Part shown: positions 49,410 through 63,385 of the stretch, piece after piece | Layout of the letters: each line of letters opens with the position of its first letter | Position numbering within the stretch: position 1 is the first letter of the stretch | Assembly (NCBI GenBank): GCA_026770025.1 | Contig: JAMXDE010000006.1 | Coordinates: forward strand, 124,001-188,000 | Length of the DNA: 64,000 nt | Reading direction: 5' to 3' | Source: Craspedostauros australis | Lineage: Eukaryota; Bacillariophyta; Bacillariophyceae; Mastogloiales; Achnanthaceae | The notes under the pieces: model-generated | The model's input: only the letters and a program-made list of their open reading frames with translations | Told to the model about the DNA's origin: nothing | The model's database searches: none | Made by a program: the position numbers and the translations under genes

Positions 49410-52353
49410 ATGACGACAACCAACCGCAGGCGGACGTTGGGCAGCGGCTCCAGCAGCATCCTGCCTCAAATACACGATCAATTCGGCAACGAAGCCAGCT
49501 CCCGGCAGCAGCAACAGCAATGCCATGGCCAGCTGCGGTCAAGCCACACGTACGCCGATAAAAAGGGAAAACCAAGCTTCGTGTATGCGAGGAGGGTTTG
49601 GAGGGCATTGCTGAACTCCTCACCAAACGTTTCTCCGAAGATGGCGATCCAGCTCATTGCGGCTCTCTTGGCAACGTTCTTCATAGCCAAGTTCTTCTCA
49701 AGGCGGAATCATCATCGTGGCTATCTCCAGGTCTTCGCCCATCGCTCGCTTCGTCCGTTCAGTGACGCTGACGCCGAGTATCTCATGGTGGAGATTCCCA
49801 AATTCGGCGACAAGATCGGGGACGTCGGTGGTTGGGCATTGCCATCCAACTTCTACCTTCCGGGCGAGCTCGAAGACAAGAAACGTGCCAAAAGACCGAA
49901 CCACGGCGGACTTCAAATTGACGAGCTCCCCGCGGAAAATTTCTTCCGCGACATCCACTGGAATGAGACGAAACGATACAACGAACACCGTGAGGAATAC
50001 CTGGAAGACGTCCGCAAATGGATCTCCGAGTCGCAGATCCGCAGTGTAGACCTGGCTGACAAGCCGCCGAAAGAATGCCGCCGCGCCAGCTGGATCTTCG
50101 ACTATCACCCCAACTGCAACGCAATCCACGCAATCGACATGACCGAAGACTTCCACGAGGATCGGACAGGTCTGGGAGATGAGCAAATTCACGACTCCTT
50201 CTACATCAGCCACGGATACTTCCGTGACGCTTGGGTGGTGGAAACCATGCCTCACATCGCCTATGCCCGATCGGTCCTCAAGATGTCGCGGTACAAATAC
50301 GATGTCAAGCAAGGCACGTTGGATGTCACCTTGCGAGATGCCCTCGTGATGGAGAAGCTGAACGGATCACCGCAGATTGTTGACATCTACGGCCACTGCG
50401 GCACCGCCGTGTGGGTGGAGGCCATGCCGTACGAAGTGGAGGAGTATATCGTACCGGATTCGGGGTACGCCAAGCAGAAGGAGCTGGACGAGAAGCCCGA
50501 CGTGGAACCGAGAAATGATTTCTCGGTTGCTGAGAAGCTGCAAATGGCGCTGGAAATGGCGCAGACGTTGGCCATCATGCATGGATTCAAGGATGGTCTC
50601 ATGTGAGTCGCCTCGCACGAACTGGTGTTGGGCGTCGTCGTCGTCGTTACTGGTGTCGTTCTTTCGTTTGCTCAGTCTGAAAGAGATGCAGGGGAATCGC
50701 TTGGCGAAATTGACATTGGTTCGTCGAGAATGTTGAGCAATAGATTAGTGGATGGACGAGCGGATAGGCATAGCCGACATGTCAAAGAGGGCGTTCGCTG
50801 GATTGTCGGCCGCCCACTCACACTCGTATTCCTCCTCCCTCCCTTTCTTTCTTCATATCAACTTCGACAGTATTCACGACGACGTGCAGCTGTGCCAGTG
50901 GCTTCGGTCAGAGGAAGGGTCGTTGAAGCTTGGAGATTTCAACCGTGCGGAAATACCAGAATACAACGTCACGAGCGGACAGTACTGTCGCTACCAAAAT
51001 GGAGCAGCCTACGGGAATGTGAGTATGATGTAGTATCGTGCTGCGCTTCTGAAGATTGTCCTCGGGTGGAGGAAAGCCGTCTAGGGCACTCTTCTCTACG
51101 ATTCTGTGTGCATGCATTGGGCCCGCATGCCATATACCAAACCACGCCGCATCTCACGTCAGCCCCTCGCTCTAATTCCCCAATATCTCTTGATGGTACA
51201 TCTCGTGCCTTGACCAAACCGCTCTGCCCTCTCTTGCCAATCGCGCTGCCTCGTCACCCTTCCTTTCCATCATATCCGTAGTACCGATCACCTGAGGAGT
51301 TTGCAGATCTTCCGCTCACGGAACAGCTCGACATCTTCTCCTACGGCAACAATCTCTATGGAATGGTGAGTGGTGCAGTGCCATAACGCGAGCATATCAT
51401 CCTCGTTCATGCCTGATTAACCGTTACGACCCAACATGATCGAAGCAGATTCCATTTCTGGCTTGCTCACGCACAATTGCTCTCGCATCTGTTTTGCTAT
51501 GTGTGCACACTTGTACATTTGTACACTGCCCGACATTCATGTTCGCCGTTCACAATTCCATCCCGCTTCTCACATTCTCCCTCTCCGCCCACGTAATTGT
51601 ACGTAATTGTACGTAATTGTGGCGGAATCTGCTTCTCCTCGCGCACCACGATGCATGGAACACGTGAATCCACGTATTCATGATTCTTCCTCCTCCGATT
51701 GCTCTGCACCGTTCGCACCTTTTCTCTACTCTGCTGTACTCTGCTCGACTCTACACTAATCCACGATAATACATTTTCAGCTCACGGGGTTGTGGGTGTT
51801 CTACGAAAATGAAGACGACTCAGTCGTCCACGTAAGTGGGCCTCCTGCCATCAAGAGGGTTGTTCGTGAGCTGTCACGATTTAAATTGCATCGCTGGTGC
51901 CAGCGCAAGTACCTGTGTCTCATCGTTTTCGCGCGTACATCCGTGATAAATCCTCATCCAATGTCACCTCTTTGTCACTGTCGCTATCACCATCCCTTGT
52001 TGTTGTTATCCTTCGCCACCATCTTTCGCCTATGGGCCTATTTGTCCAACAAACACTGGTTGTGATGGTGTCGATACCGTACATCCCCATGCCATACCGT
52101 TTGTACCATACCATGCGTACTAATGCTCTGTCACGCACAGAGTAAGTTAATCGATAGAAACACATCGTACATCGATCCGAGGTACGAAGCCCGAAGCTAT
52201 GGCGAGAAGAAGCTGGTGGAAATCATCCGACTGTGCTGGGAGTACGACCCTGACAATCGCATAGACATCTTCTCCATCGTCAAAATGTTGGAGGAGATTG
52301 TGAGGGAAAACGAGAGGATCGAAAGAGAGGAAACGACCAAGCAACTTGGTTGA
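49410..52353 (+). CDS. Divergent protein kinase of a diatom-expanded family, 5 exons
   Basis: Exons 49410-50602, 50871-51018, 51282-51365, 51781-51831 and 52141-52353 give 562 residues. All four introns have GT-AG ends with GTGAGT or GTAAGT donors, and every join keeps frame. The start is the first in-frame ATG; 49641 is an alternative, placing a hydrophobic segment (MAIQLIAALLATFFIAKFF) at the very N terminus as a signal anchor. Kinase landmarks: YARSVLKM, LVMEKLNGSP, VDIYGHCGTAV, catalytic loop IIHDDVQLCQW, LGDFNRAE, YRSPEEF, then DIFSYGNNLYGMLTGLW. The catalytic Asp is kept, but HRD is HDD, the loop Lys and Asn are replaced, and DFG is DFN. Activity is uncertain; it may be a pseudokinase. 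Confidence 0.85.
51591..51620 (+). repeat. ACGTAATTGT x3 in intron 3 of the kinase gene
   Basis: Three perfect 10-bp units inside the intron 51366-51780. Likely slippage; no role evident. Confidence 0.9.
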
Positions 52354-53910
52354 ACAATGCGAAACTCCTCGCCCTCTCTTCCATACTCGGAGCTCGTACC
52401 TCCTCGCACGTACTATGAAGATATCTTTGCCATACTCGGATGAAGGTGGAATCGCTCTACCAACGAAATATATTGGGTGGCTGTTCCTGATCGAAAGAAG
52501 CCTCCGTCTCCTACGGAAGGAATTGGGAACGGCACCTTCGCACAGTGCCCTACGTGCACCTCTCACCAGAGATTTGCACGATGCGACAATTGCGAAGTGC
52601 GATGTTGTCTCATGTTGGGGCACATCAAGAAATAGATGTAGGGTAATGGTAGTCGTAGGATCGTGAGCAGTCGCAATCGTAATCGTCGTATGGAATGCAC
52701 TGTACTAACATTGGTAGAGTGGAACAACAATATACAAGCATCCATGTGCCTGTTCCACCCAGATCTCCTCTCTCCAGAACTCAAAGGAGTATCATCCCAA
52801 CACAAGAAGGATACATCCGGTAGTAGCGCTTTCGTCGATGTCAGACATGAAATGGAGGGGTAGTATTCGCCATTCCACCGAATGGGACTGCCACGGATCG
52901 CGTCACGACCGCAACAGAAACCGTGAGATGTCCTCCGAAAAGTGAACAGTAGTTTGAAAAGGCGAACCTCGGCCATCCCAAACCAACGAACAAGACAAGT
53001 TAGCCCATTCGCCGGGGCGCGTGCGAGGAGATTGCATTCGCTAATTCTGGGAGGACTGCCCCTTCCTCACATTTTAACAGGAGGTTGGAGCGGATTCATG
53101 CGTACTTGAGAGATGCGGATCAAGTTTAGGTTGCCGTTGTCGTTGTCATTATCATTGTCGTCGTTTCATTTTGCGAGAAAGTAATGTTGCTTGGTGTGGC
53201 TGTGCTGAGGCAACATGGTGATGTCGATGTTTGGGTGCTATTATGGTATACCATTCTATTGGTATCATGTAGTCTTTTTTAGCGATTTCGCTTGGTACCA
53301 TCCATCCAGACAACGCAGCAAAAATTCAAACAGACAGAACCAATGCATCAAAACCGCGCCGCTCAAATGCACCCTGGGACTGCACAAAACGCGTGCAACA
53401 GTCACGACATCAATCAATCGGTGAATCGATCATTCAATCAATCAAGTGACCAGACAATCAAGCGACCAGGCAATCAAGCAATCAAGCAGCGCCGCTGCTG
53501 CCGTTCTCATCATCTGCGTTGTCATCAGCTCATCGGACACAAGAGACGCCGCTGTCGACTTCAAGACATCCAGGCATCAAGGCAGATCACAAAGACGCCA
53601 AGACACCGACAGCAACCTTGGCCAAGGGGCGCGTCAGCGTGACAAACGGAACCGGAGCAAGCTCGCAGAGTAGTCGGGTTGGGGAGCACTCCGACCCCAC
53701 ACAGCCAGCTGAGAAGGCATTGGGCCATCCAGCCATCCCAAGTGCGAGAGCCACACTCTATCTGACAAACGACAACCAATCGGACAATCCATACTGTTCC
53801 GCACCGCACCGCATCACAGTCTACCCCACGCCGCTCTTCTACCCGTTCCATCCGGACGTTAGAGTGCAACTTGAGAGCCTCGGTGCCCATTAGCATCAAG
53901 AGCGTTCGCC
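52354..53910. other. Intergenic and leader of the DDT-PHD gene
   Basis: No recognised gene in 1.56 kb. Near 53130-53170 there is a TTGTCGTTGTC-like repeat. From about 53300 to 53900 the plus strand is CA-rich with CAATCAAT repeats (about 53410-53480), and is probably the leader of the downstream gene. Open frames in it (for example 53519-53893) are low complexity. Confidence 0.45.
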
Positions 53911-56900
53911 ATGGAATCGCTATTGGTGGCCCAGAAGCTGCTGTACGGTACCAACGGTCCTCCCGTCGTTGTTGCCGACCCTACCCATGGTGGTGGCGCA
54001 GGGAAGAAGCGGAAGAGGGACCAATCAGCAGACGATCCGGACCTGCCATACCTCGTGCAACCAGCGCAACTCACGGCGATGTTGAGACACCACAAGATAA
54101 TTCACAAAACACCAGCGGTGGCCACTTCGGTCCTGCCAGGCACGTTCCCAAAGGAGCTGGCGTTCCGTGCGATGGCCGCATACTCTCTTCTGCGCACGCT
54201 CAGCATCGAGCTGCGGCTCAGCCCATTCACGCCGAATGCCTTCCTCCGTGCTCTGTATCTGCCATTCCCCAACAGACTGTTGGGGCAAATCCATGTGCGG
54301 TTGCTGCAGATACTGCTTCCCTACCTCCGGATGGGATATAGCTACAAGGCCAAGGGGACTGTCGTTGGTGTTGCGAAACGAAGGCATCTGGATGGACTTA
54401 AGTGCCCGCTGAGGGCCGGTGACAATCTGGCGTACCTGGATGAATACAGCTGGCCTGTCTTCTTCTCGGACTACTGCCACCTCACGGCCGATCGCTTCTG
54501 GGCTGGAATCAACTCCATGGATTTGTTTTTGGACTTTCGAAACATCGGGATGGAATCCAGCGCCGTCCCCTCTTCGCCGTATGGGGCCGGATCGGCGAGG
54601 TACGAGGACGGGAGTGACCACGATGACGATGATGAGGATGCGGCGGTGGGAATCCGCCTGGCGGATGGCCGCAAGATCCGATCACTCGGCATGCGTCCCA
54701 GAAGTGCGGCAGGGCGTCGCGGCCTTCCGGTAGCGGGGCAAAGGCGCGCACGGGCGGGACGTGCTGCCGCGTCTCGCAAGAAGACCATGCAGTATGTGGA
54801 CCCGGGGAATGACTTGGCGGAGAGCGAGAGCGACTTTGACGCGAATGACGACGACGACGATGCCAACCCTTCCTCCGACGACGAGGCTTACGCTGCTTGG
54901 GCCCCTCGGAAGAAGAAAAGCAAAGTGATGGCGAAGCGAAGCGCGAAGCCAAAACTCAACTCCAAGTCGCCCGCAGACAAGCATGCTGGCAAATTGACAG
55001 TCATCAGGGGGAAGAAGCGAAAACCGAAAGTTCCAAAGGTCGGAAGCAAGATCGCATCATCGTCATCATTGCCACCGCCCAAATTCAAGCTGAAATCGAA
55101 CGCTTCGGGCGTGTCCAAGCTTGGATCCAAAAGATCATCGGCTCCACCCGTGCCACAGCTGAAACCAAAGCCGCCGCCACAGAAAGAAGCGAAGAAAGGT
55201 CGGGTTGCAGCATCAAAGTCACCAGCAGCGAATTCAGCACCCAAACCATCTCCTCGTGCCACACCAACGCCGCCGGCACCGCCAAAGCCTCCATCTGCGA
55301 AGTCGAAACCCAAGCCATCTCCTCCACCGAGGACGTCAAGGCTGCCAACATCACTAAGGGCAACGAAAGGAACCAAACCGTTGAAATCTTCACCCAGTGT
55401 TGCATCAAAACCATCCGCATCACGGAGGGCACCGTCGGCGAAGTCGGCATCCAAACCATCACCTCCTGCTACATCAAAACCGTCCGCATCACGGAGGGCA
55501 CCGCCGGCGAAGTCGGCATCCAAACCATCACCTCCTGCTAAGTCGAAACCATCATCACCGTCAAAAACGTTGTCGCCATCAAAGCCATCACCGGAGAAGT
55601 TGAAACTCAAATCACGTCCTCCCAGCACGTCGAAACAACCGTCACCACCAAAGCCTCCGAAAGAACTGAAGTCATCGGAATCCGCTGATGCAAAACCTCA
55701 TGATGCCGATTCATCATCGAAGGTTGCGCTGCCCACATCTGCACCATCAACTCCTCCGCCGTCGCCCCCAACAGACCCCACGGCATCCACACAGCCTGCT
55801 GTGCAGAGCAAGAAGTCGCCCGATGCTGCGCAATCTGCAAACATGGACACAGATGAAACGGGAAAGCAGGATTCACTGAAGACATCAAAGGCTACAGAAG
55901 AATCGGCGCCACATGAAGCGTCAGAGTCCGGAGGCGACTCCCAATCAAGGGAGAGACTGTTAACGACTGGCAAAGAAGCAGCACCTCCATCAGCGACGAA
56001 GCCAGCCACGGCATCATCAGCACCACCGACAACGCCGGACGAATCCACGCCAGCACGGAGCGCACCGGCCGGATCAACAGCAGCAGCTCCAACAGCAACC
56101 CAACCTCCAAAGAAACCAGCGACCCAATTTGACACTTCCGAATCCACAAGCAAGACACAAGTGCAGGCACCAGGACTAACTGACGGCACACCAGCGTCAA
56201 ATCCTCAAGCCAGAAAAGTGACTGCTGCCAACACCAGTGATGACAGGCAGATCGCAGGAACCATAAAATCAGGAAACGTGCCGACATCAGAACAACCCAC
56301 ATCGGAGCCAAAACTGAAGATGCAACCGGATTCGCAACCGAAGTCGGAGTTACAGTCGAAGCCGGAGCGGGCACCGGAGTCAGATTCAGAGTCACAACAG
56401 AAGCCACGATCGCAACCACAGGAACAACTACAGCATCAAAACACCAACTCGGAGGAGAGCAAGGCCAACGCCAAATCGGAGCCTTCGGGTGTTGTGCACA
56501 AGGAGGAGATTGCTTCCCAAACTGATGTTACGACTCAGGACGAAAAAGAAAACGATGGAAAAATCAAGGGTGATAGCGACGGCGACAACAATGGCAATGG
56601 CGATAACACCACGATTGAGCGAATACGAGGAGCTGGGCCGACGGCCATGGACGTTGATGGAGGTGAAGAAGAGAAGTTGATGTCAGTGGAAATGGACGTG
56701 TCATCTGCTGCTGATCCCACCAAGCCTCACGAGGCGCAAGCTCCAACCGGTGCTGCAAACCCAACAACACCGGAAATGCACACACGAGCTCCACCCTCCA
56801 ATCCGTCATCAGCTCTTCCTTTCATGTCATCCGCACAAAGTGCGTACCCACGATTGTTCCCTGGAACCCGGAGTCACGCTGTGCCCGAATCTCATGCAGC

Positions 56901-59900
56901 AAAACTGCCGTTGTTCCATTCTTCAGAAGTGGGTTCAAATCCCAACATGCCGTCATCACCTTTCTCGACAAGCTCAGGAACGCGGAGTATCCCTACATCA
57001 AAAGCTGGTAGATCCAGCCATATGCGAAAGCTCCCCATGCATTCTCATTCATCTTCGGCCGCGCGTGGAATGGATCTCTTCACAAAGGATGCAAGATCTG
57101 TAACATCATTCCGTCCGTCCCGCATGAGGAAGCGCCCCTCACCGGCTCAGCCGCGCGTGCCCAACAAGGTGGCGAATGCCTTGGATGCATTTCTTCGGTC
57201 CGTAGCCCCCAAATCACAAACCACAGATCCTGGGCAACACCAACACCAACACCAACACCAACAGCAGCAGCACCAACAGCACAACAACCACCATTACCTC
57301 AACAAATCACAGCAATTGCAACAAAAGACATTGCAGCAACAACTACACTTTCAGAAACAGCAACACCCACACAATCACCACATCAACCACGGCCAGCAGC
57401 AGCAGCAGCAGCAGCAGCTACCAGTTGGAATGCCGCTGGCGCAGCAGGTGAAGCACAAGCAGCATGCCCATGCTCAGCCGCATCCGCATCCACACACCCT
57501 GCACCACCCATCGCAGTCGGCATCGCTTCGTTCTCTTGCCCTGGTTGAGGAGACCAAGATGGACACCAACGATGATGACAAGTGGGTGCACTTTGGTCCG
57601 CTTCGATCGATGAACAGCGGAACGTCCTACCACCAACTTCAAGTGGAGGAAAAGATCGTGATCCTCGAATACTTAATCGACGAGTTGCTCTCCATGGAGC
57701 GATTTGGCATCACGTTCGAGTTGAGGAGGAAGCAGCATGAGCATTCCCGCCATCGGTACGGAAAGATGCCAACAGAAGAGGAGCTGAACAACTTGGAGAA
57801 CAACGACGAATGTGGGGTGTGCGGCCAAGAGGGAGACCTGCTGTGCTGCGACGGATGCGTCAGAAGCTATCACCGTGGGTGCATGATGATGGCTGAGAAC
57901 ACTGAGTTGCCCGAAGGCAAGTGGTTGTGTCCAGAATGCACAATCGCCGACCCTACACGCATGGGACCATTACGAGGTGGGTGTAAGGAATCGCTGGATT
58001 GGTTCAACCTTGATGAGATACGCGAAGTCAACAAACGAGATCAAGTCAACAACGATTTCAAGACGGACGACGGCGACCATCGCCACAACGAGGCTACTAC
58101 CACACGCAACGATGACCGTCATGGCCTTCCAACGACAAAACCCGAGGCGATGGTGACTGCGACGAATGACCAACAATCACCACCCCAAACACCGCCTTCT
58201 CCATTCCCATCACACATTGAATTCCTTCTTGTCCATGGATTTATGTTCACGAGATCCAAGGATCACCTCCAATTCGGATACAACGATGGCAAGGTATCTG
58301 CACCCAATCACTTGCCTGTGTCCGCGAACTTGGTTGATGGGGTATTGCAGCAGCTGGGTCCTGATCTCTCCCTGCAATGGCCTTTCCATCAAGTACCAAG
58401 CACGTGGGCTCGGGGGGACAACTGCCACACGGTTGATGGCTACCTTCTTCCATCTGAATCTTTCGATCCATCGTTGTACAGAAACAAATACCAGAACATA
58501 TCACACCTTGCCGAGTCCAAGGTACCGGGATTTCAGAACAAGTCGCTCGTTTCGTCCAACTTCGAAACAGCATGCAGCCGAAATCCTACCTTTCATCTTT
58601 CAGATCTCATGCCCAGGAATTTTGACATCGACGCATCGATGTCGGCAACTCTGAAGCAAGACAGTGGCCATCTTCACGATTCATTGCAAATGATCAAAGC
58701 GTATATGACCAAGCTGGCTGCGTCCCTTCGCAAGGCATGTCTGATCGATGAGATGTGGGAAACGGGCGACGAGATGCCCAAGTTTTTGGCGTGGCATAAG
58801 AAAGTCGAGGCAAGCACGTCGGCGCATGCTCTCGCGAAGCTGACTGTCAGATTGGTTGATGTCATCCACCCAAGAACTTTCCACAAGGGATGGTTCCACA
58901 ACCATCAATCCAAGACAACGATCACCGGTCACGTCGCATCTGATTCTCAATTCATTCCTGTGCCTGAAGGCTGGAACATCGAGAACGAGGTAATGGTGCA
59001 GAAATGGAAGCAAGCTCCACTGTCGTCCATGCTGAATTTGATCAAGGCGGAAGGCAAAACGTTGAAGGAGATGGCCGGTCACGTGAAGATTGACTACGTT
59101 CGGGTGAGCTCGTATCCAAAGAGCAAGAGGAAGCGTCAGAAGAGCGACGGGAATGCAAGGGCACACGAGGAAAAGATAAAAGATGGTGACGAAAAGGGCA
59201 GAATCGACAGCAGCATCGGCATCGACATCGACATCACTTCTGGCCAACGAGCACAACAGCAGGCGATGGCTGATGATAGCGGTGTACTTCCGCATGTGAC
59301 TTCGAATGGGAATGCGAATAGGAATAGCCACACGGCCTCAGCTTTCACGAACGAGTCGCACGCGGAGGCTAATCAGCTACCCCCATCGTCACGCTCACCT
59401 CCAACAGAATCTGCGATGCAAGTGGAATCAGTCGAGGCTGGCATCAATATCAACATCAACATCGAACCCCCACCAAGCCATGCTCCTTCTTCAGTGGCAC
59501 CAGCGGCGTCGAAAGCTTTCGACGACCAACAACGCGTCGATGCAACGAACGATGCTCAATCAACCCAGAATGGTGATAACAACGGTGCAGACAAAGCTCC
59601 TGCCAAGAAGACCCCAACAAAGAAGACCAAGGGATCGAGCTCACGACGCAAGACGCGACGATCTGTTCGAACACGACATCCTCCGAGGAATACAGCCAAA
59701 ACAATCGCGAATCATCCTGGTGGCATCCAGGGGCTGATGGATCACATTCACTCCGACACGGTGCAGCTGGAAGAAGTCATCAACATCCGGCGTCTCGAAT
59801 TGCAGAGCATCCTGAAGAGCTCATTCCAACCCCAATTTCACTGGCCGATTGCTGGCCGCATCCCATTCGAACCGAGAGGGTCGCTATCTCCCAAGGAAAT

Positions 59901-62900
59901 GCGGTACTTGGCAAGAACATCTGGCCATGCAAGACTGCCGAACGTGGAGTACAACACCCTGCACGAAGTTGGGCAGCTATGCAGCGCTCACATTTGGAGG
60001 AAGAGGGTGTTCAATACGAAGACCTTCGAAGAGCTCGTCCTCCACCTACGGTATCTGGCTTCGTACATCGATGAAAGCGTAAGTTGAATCCCTCCTGGCA
60101 GCGAAGGCCTCGATTCCTTCCAAGCTGCTGTGTGTTTCTGTCTATTGGTTGTTTGGATTGCACTTATTGCGTGCAGATGTTGCTGCATGCAGGCCTCCAC
60201 ATGGACTGGTCATAGTGCGCGCCCGTGTGTACGTGTCCATGCGTCCATGTGTCCAGATGACCATGTCCAGCTGGATGTCCATGATTTCAGTGGTTGCGGC
60301 ATTCGTACGTCGTATTCTCTCTGTTTGTGTCTTTCCTCAAATGAGATGGCGTGCGTTGATGGGCTCAACTCAGTCAATGTTCGTTGCTCACACGACTCTT
60401 TCTCTCTCTCTCTCTCGCTTTCTCATGTTGGTCCGCCTTCACAGGTCATTGCATCCAGTGAAGGCTTCGCGAGAAGATCCTCGTCCAAAGCCACTTCATC
60501 CAAATCCGTCCTCCACACGCACCGGGATACTGCCACTGGGCTTGTATCGTACTACGTATTCCAAGGCTCCAAGCATCGAGGTGGGTGGATGACAGCCGAC
60601 AACGTTGACTTGAATGCTGTCATCACCAAACGCGTGAGACGGAGAAATCGCATTGCCAGAGAATTCGACGAAAAGGCACAGGCTCGCCATAGAGAGAAGA
60701 TGCGATTGCTCGCCGAGGCCAAAGCAAGAGCCCAAATGGAAGCAAGAGCGAGAGAAGCTGAGAGACGCAGGGTAAAGAAACTGGAGGCCGCTCGCTTGCA
60801 CCGGATTGCCGCGGAGGCGAAGCAACAAAAGAAGGAACAGCAGCAAAAGCTGCGACAACAGCAGCAACAGCTGCGACAACAGCAACAACAGCTGCGACAA
60901 CAGCAGCGGGCACAACAGAGGCAACAGCAACAGCAACAACAACAGCAACGGGAACAACAACGACTGCAACGACTGCAACGACAGCGGCAGCAGCAACTAC
61001 AGCGACAAGAACGACAACGTCAATTATCTCCAACGTCTAACACAATGACTTCACCGAGAAGCGCGACGGTGAAGGCCAACCGCCATCACATGCAGCCGCA
61101 GCCGCAGCCGCAGCCACAGCAGCAGCGGGGACAACAATTCCAATCGCATCAGCAGCCGCAGTCACAGCGGCAGAAGAATTCACAGATCCAACCACCTTGC
61201 CCTCCTACACCTTTGGAACCGGTCGATGTACTGAATACGCGTATTCGGGAGGTACTTGTGGAGCACGAGGCCAGTGCGAAGGAACTGATCGATCTCTGCT
61301 TGACACGAAGAATCTTTCCCATCCCTGATGCCATGTTCATGACCATGCGCCACCGAAGTCTGCAGAAATTGCGGCTCATTGGAAAGCAACTTAGTCTCCA
61401 CGGTGTAATGAACATCGATGCCATGGCGGATTCTGCCCTAATGGACTTGATGAAGAATTGCGAGAAGGGTGCACTGGCAACTGTGGCGGAGAATCAGAAA
61501 AATAAGCGATTGGAGGCGCAACGAGAGCAAGAAGAGCAGCGGCGGCAAAAGCAGCAGCGGTATGAACAAGAACAACGACAGAAAAAGCAGAAGCAGCAGC
61601 AACAAGCACGGGAACAGCAGCAGCGGCAAGAGCAGGAACGACGGCAAGAGCAGGAACGTCGGCAAGAGCAGCAGCGGTATGAACAAGAGCAACGACAGAA
61701 AAAGCAGAAGGAGCAGCAACAAGCACGGGAACAGCAGCAGCGGCAAGCCCTTCGCCTTGCGGAAAATTCCAAACAGACGATCGCCCCTAATGCACCTGCT
61801 CAGACACAGTTCCCGCCAAGCATGAAGCCGATTGGACAAGAGGCGCAGAGACAGCAGTTGCAGCAGCCGCATCAAAGTCAGATGCGTGCTGGAATGCAGC
61901 CCCATATTGGAGATGTTATGAACAACAGCATTGCATCGAATCCAAACTCAACAGCAGCAACAACACCAGCAACAACGCCAGCAACAGACATCAACATTGC
62001 ACAAATGCAGCAAGTACACAAGCGGAACGACGTCGATGCGTCGATGGGACGGGCCGCACCAATCAACGGAGTTGATTTCGAGGATCCCATGCAGAGCATT
62101 CTGCAACAGAACAAACCAGCAGTCGCAAACGCCTTCGGCAATTCTCCGAGCATGAACGCGACCACGAATCCGTCCATTCGCAGCAACAACAGCAACAGGA
62201 ATCCTCACAGTTTTCAAGCACCAGATTCGCAATTCAATCAAGGTCAAGGTCAAGGTCAAGGCCAAGGCCAACAGGGAGGAAATCTCATTCCAAACAGACT
62301 TGCAGGTGTGCAGTTACCACAGGAAGATACGCCTGCGAACCAGCGATTCACCCCGCCCATGACATCACAACAGCGTCCAACTCAGCAACAGCAGCAACTA
62401 CAACAACTCCAGCAGCAGCGGCGCCCACCATCCATCACCCAAATGGAGCTTGAACCAAAACCTTTGAACAATGCGAACGAGCTGAATGATGCATTGCGCA
62501 AGACGGGCCTTGGCAACCTGCTGGATGGGCAATTCGGGTTGCAAAATCAAAACGGAGCAATGACAAGTCTGTCAGGTTCTGCTTCTCGAACTGGGATTTC
62601 ACCCACTCCACCGCAGAATGCCGATCAACAGCTTCTCTCCCAGTTGCGCGACAGACTATCCCCTGCGTTTGCATCCCAGCTTGGACGTGCCATGGGTGGA
62701 GTCCAGCGCCAACAAGCACAAAATAGTGCGTTGCTCTCCGGTCTAGCCCACGATCAGATATTGAGGACTGCCTTGCTGCAGCAACAACAATCGCAACAAC
62801 AACAACAGCAGCGTCAACAGCAGCAGACACAACAGCAACATCACCAATATTTTCAGCAGCAGCAACGGCAGCGGCCACAACAGCAGCAGCAGCAACAACA

Positions 62901-63225
62901 ACAGCTGCAGAACTTGTGGCCGATGGGCAACTCTTTGCTCCCACAGACATCTACTCCTTCAGCGGCAAATTTCGCCTTTGATCAAATGCAAGCCCCCAAT
63001 CAGCAACAGCTGTTCATGCAGCAGCAACAGCAGCAGCAACAACAACAACAAATTCTGGCACAGCAAGCACCGCCGGCATCACAGCAGCTACAGTTTCAAA
63101 ACCGCCAATTCCAGCAGCAGCAGCAACAACAACAACAACAGTCATCCCAACAACGGCAGCATCAACAACAGCAACAGATGAACTTTCCGTTTCAAAACTT
63201 GAATGGGCAAAACTTCTGGAACTAA
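53911..63225 (+). CDS. DDT-PHD chromatin protein, 2 exons, about 2982 residues
   Basis: Exon 1 (53911-60078) and exon 2 (60445-63225) join in phase 0 across a GTAAGT...CACAG intron. A DDT domain lies at about residues 82-150 (FPKELAFRAMAAYSLLRTL through FPNRLLGQIHVRLLQILLP). Residues 250-1000 are disordered, with Lys/Ser/Pro repeats. A Gln/His run is at about 1110-1170. The PHD finger at about 1300-1345 has the Cys4-His-Cys3 pattern (CGVCGQEGDLLCCDGC, YHRGC, WLCPEC), followed by PLRGGCKESLDWF. Exon 2 opens with a short globular piece (LVSYYVFQGSKHRGGWM) and ends in a Gln-rich coiled tail. DDT-PHD pairs occur in ISWI partners such as BPTF and in plant PTM/DDP proteins, so a histone-tail-reading nuclear role is likely. 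No bromodomain is visible. Confidence 0.88.
55404..55541 (+). repeat. 69-bp coding tandem duplication
   Basis: Two 69-bp units (55404-55472 and 55473-55541) encode two copies of a 23-residue Ser/Lys/Pro/Ala block in the disordered part of the DDT-PHD protein. The few differences are mostly silent or conservative. Confidence 0.85.
60079..60444 (+). other. Intron of the DDT-PHD gene
   Basis: 366 bp with donor GTAAGT and acceptor TTCACAG, preceded by a (CT)n pyrimidine tract at about 60397-60420. Both flanking frames are long and open, and the join is in phase 0. Without splicing the exon 1 frame ends three codons into the intron. Confidence 0.8.
61552..61747 (+). repeat. Duplicated 79-bp Gln-rich block
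   Basis: 61552-61630 and 61669-61747 are near-identical, offset by 117 bp (39 codons), and encode the same Gln/Arg/Lys block starting QQRYEQEQRQKKQK. It lies in the coiled Gln-rich tail of the DDT-PHD protein. The duplication keeps frame. Confidence 0.85.
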
Positions 63226-63385
63226 AGAGATGAGCATGACCACGGTGGTGATACAGCATTGTGTGGAGGGTCTTGCGGACCACTTCGTCACTTAAAGGAA
63301 ATAAGGGAAACAGTTTCCAAGAAAGGTTACATACTCCGACTCAACGAGTGTCCTGCTGTCAATGCACAAGTGAAGGACAGGCGCG

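Noticed and set aside
54888-55628. Long minus-strand frame within the DDT-PHD gene
   Set aside because: Antisense shadow of Lys/Ser/Pro repeats. The plus frame carries the DDT and PHD domains.
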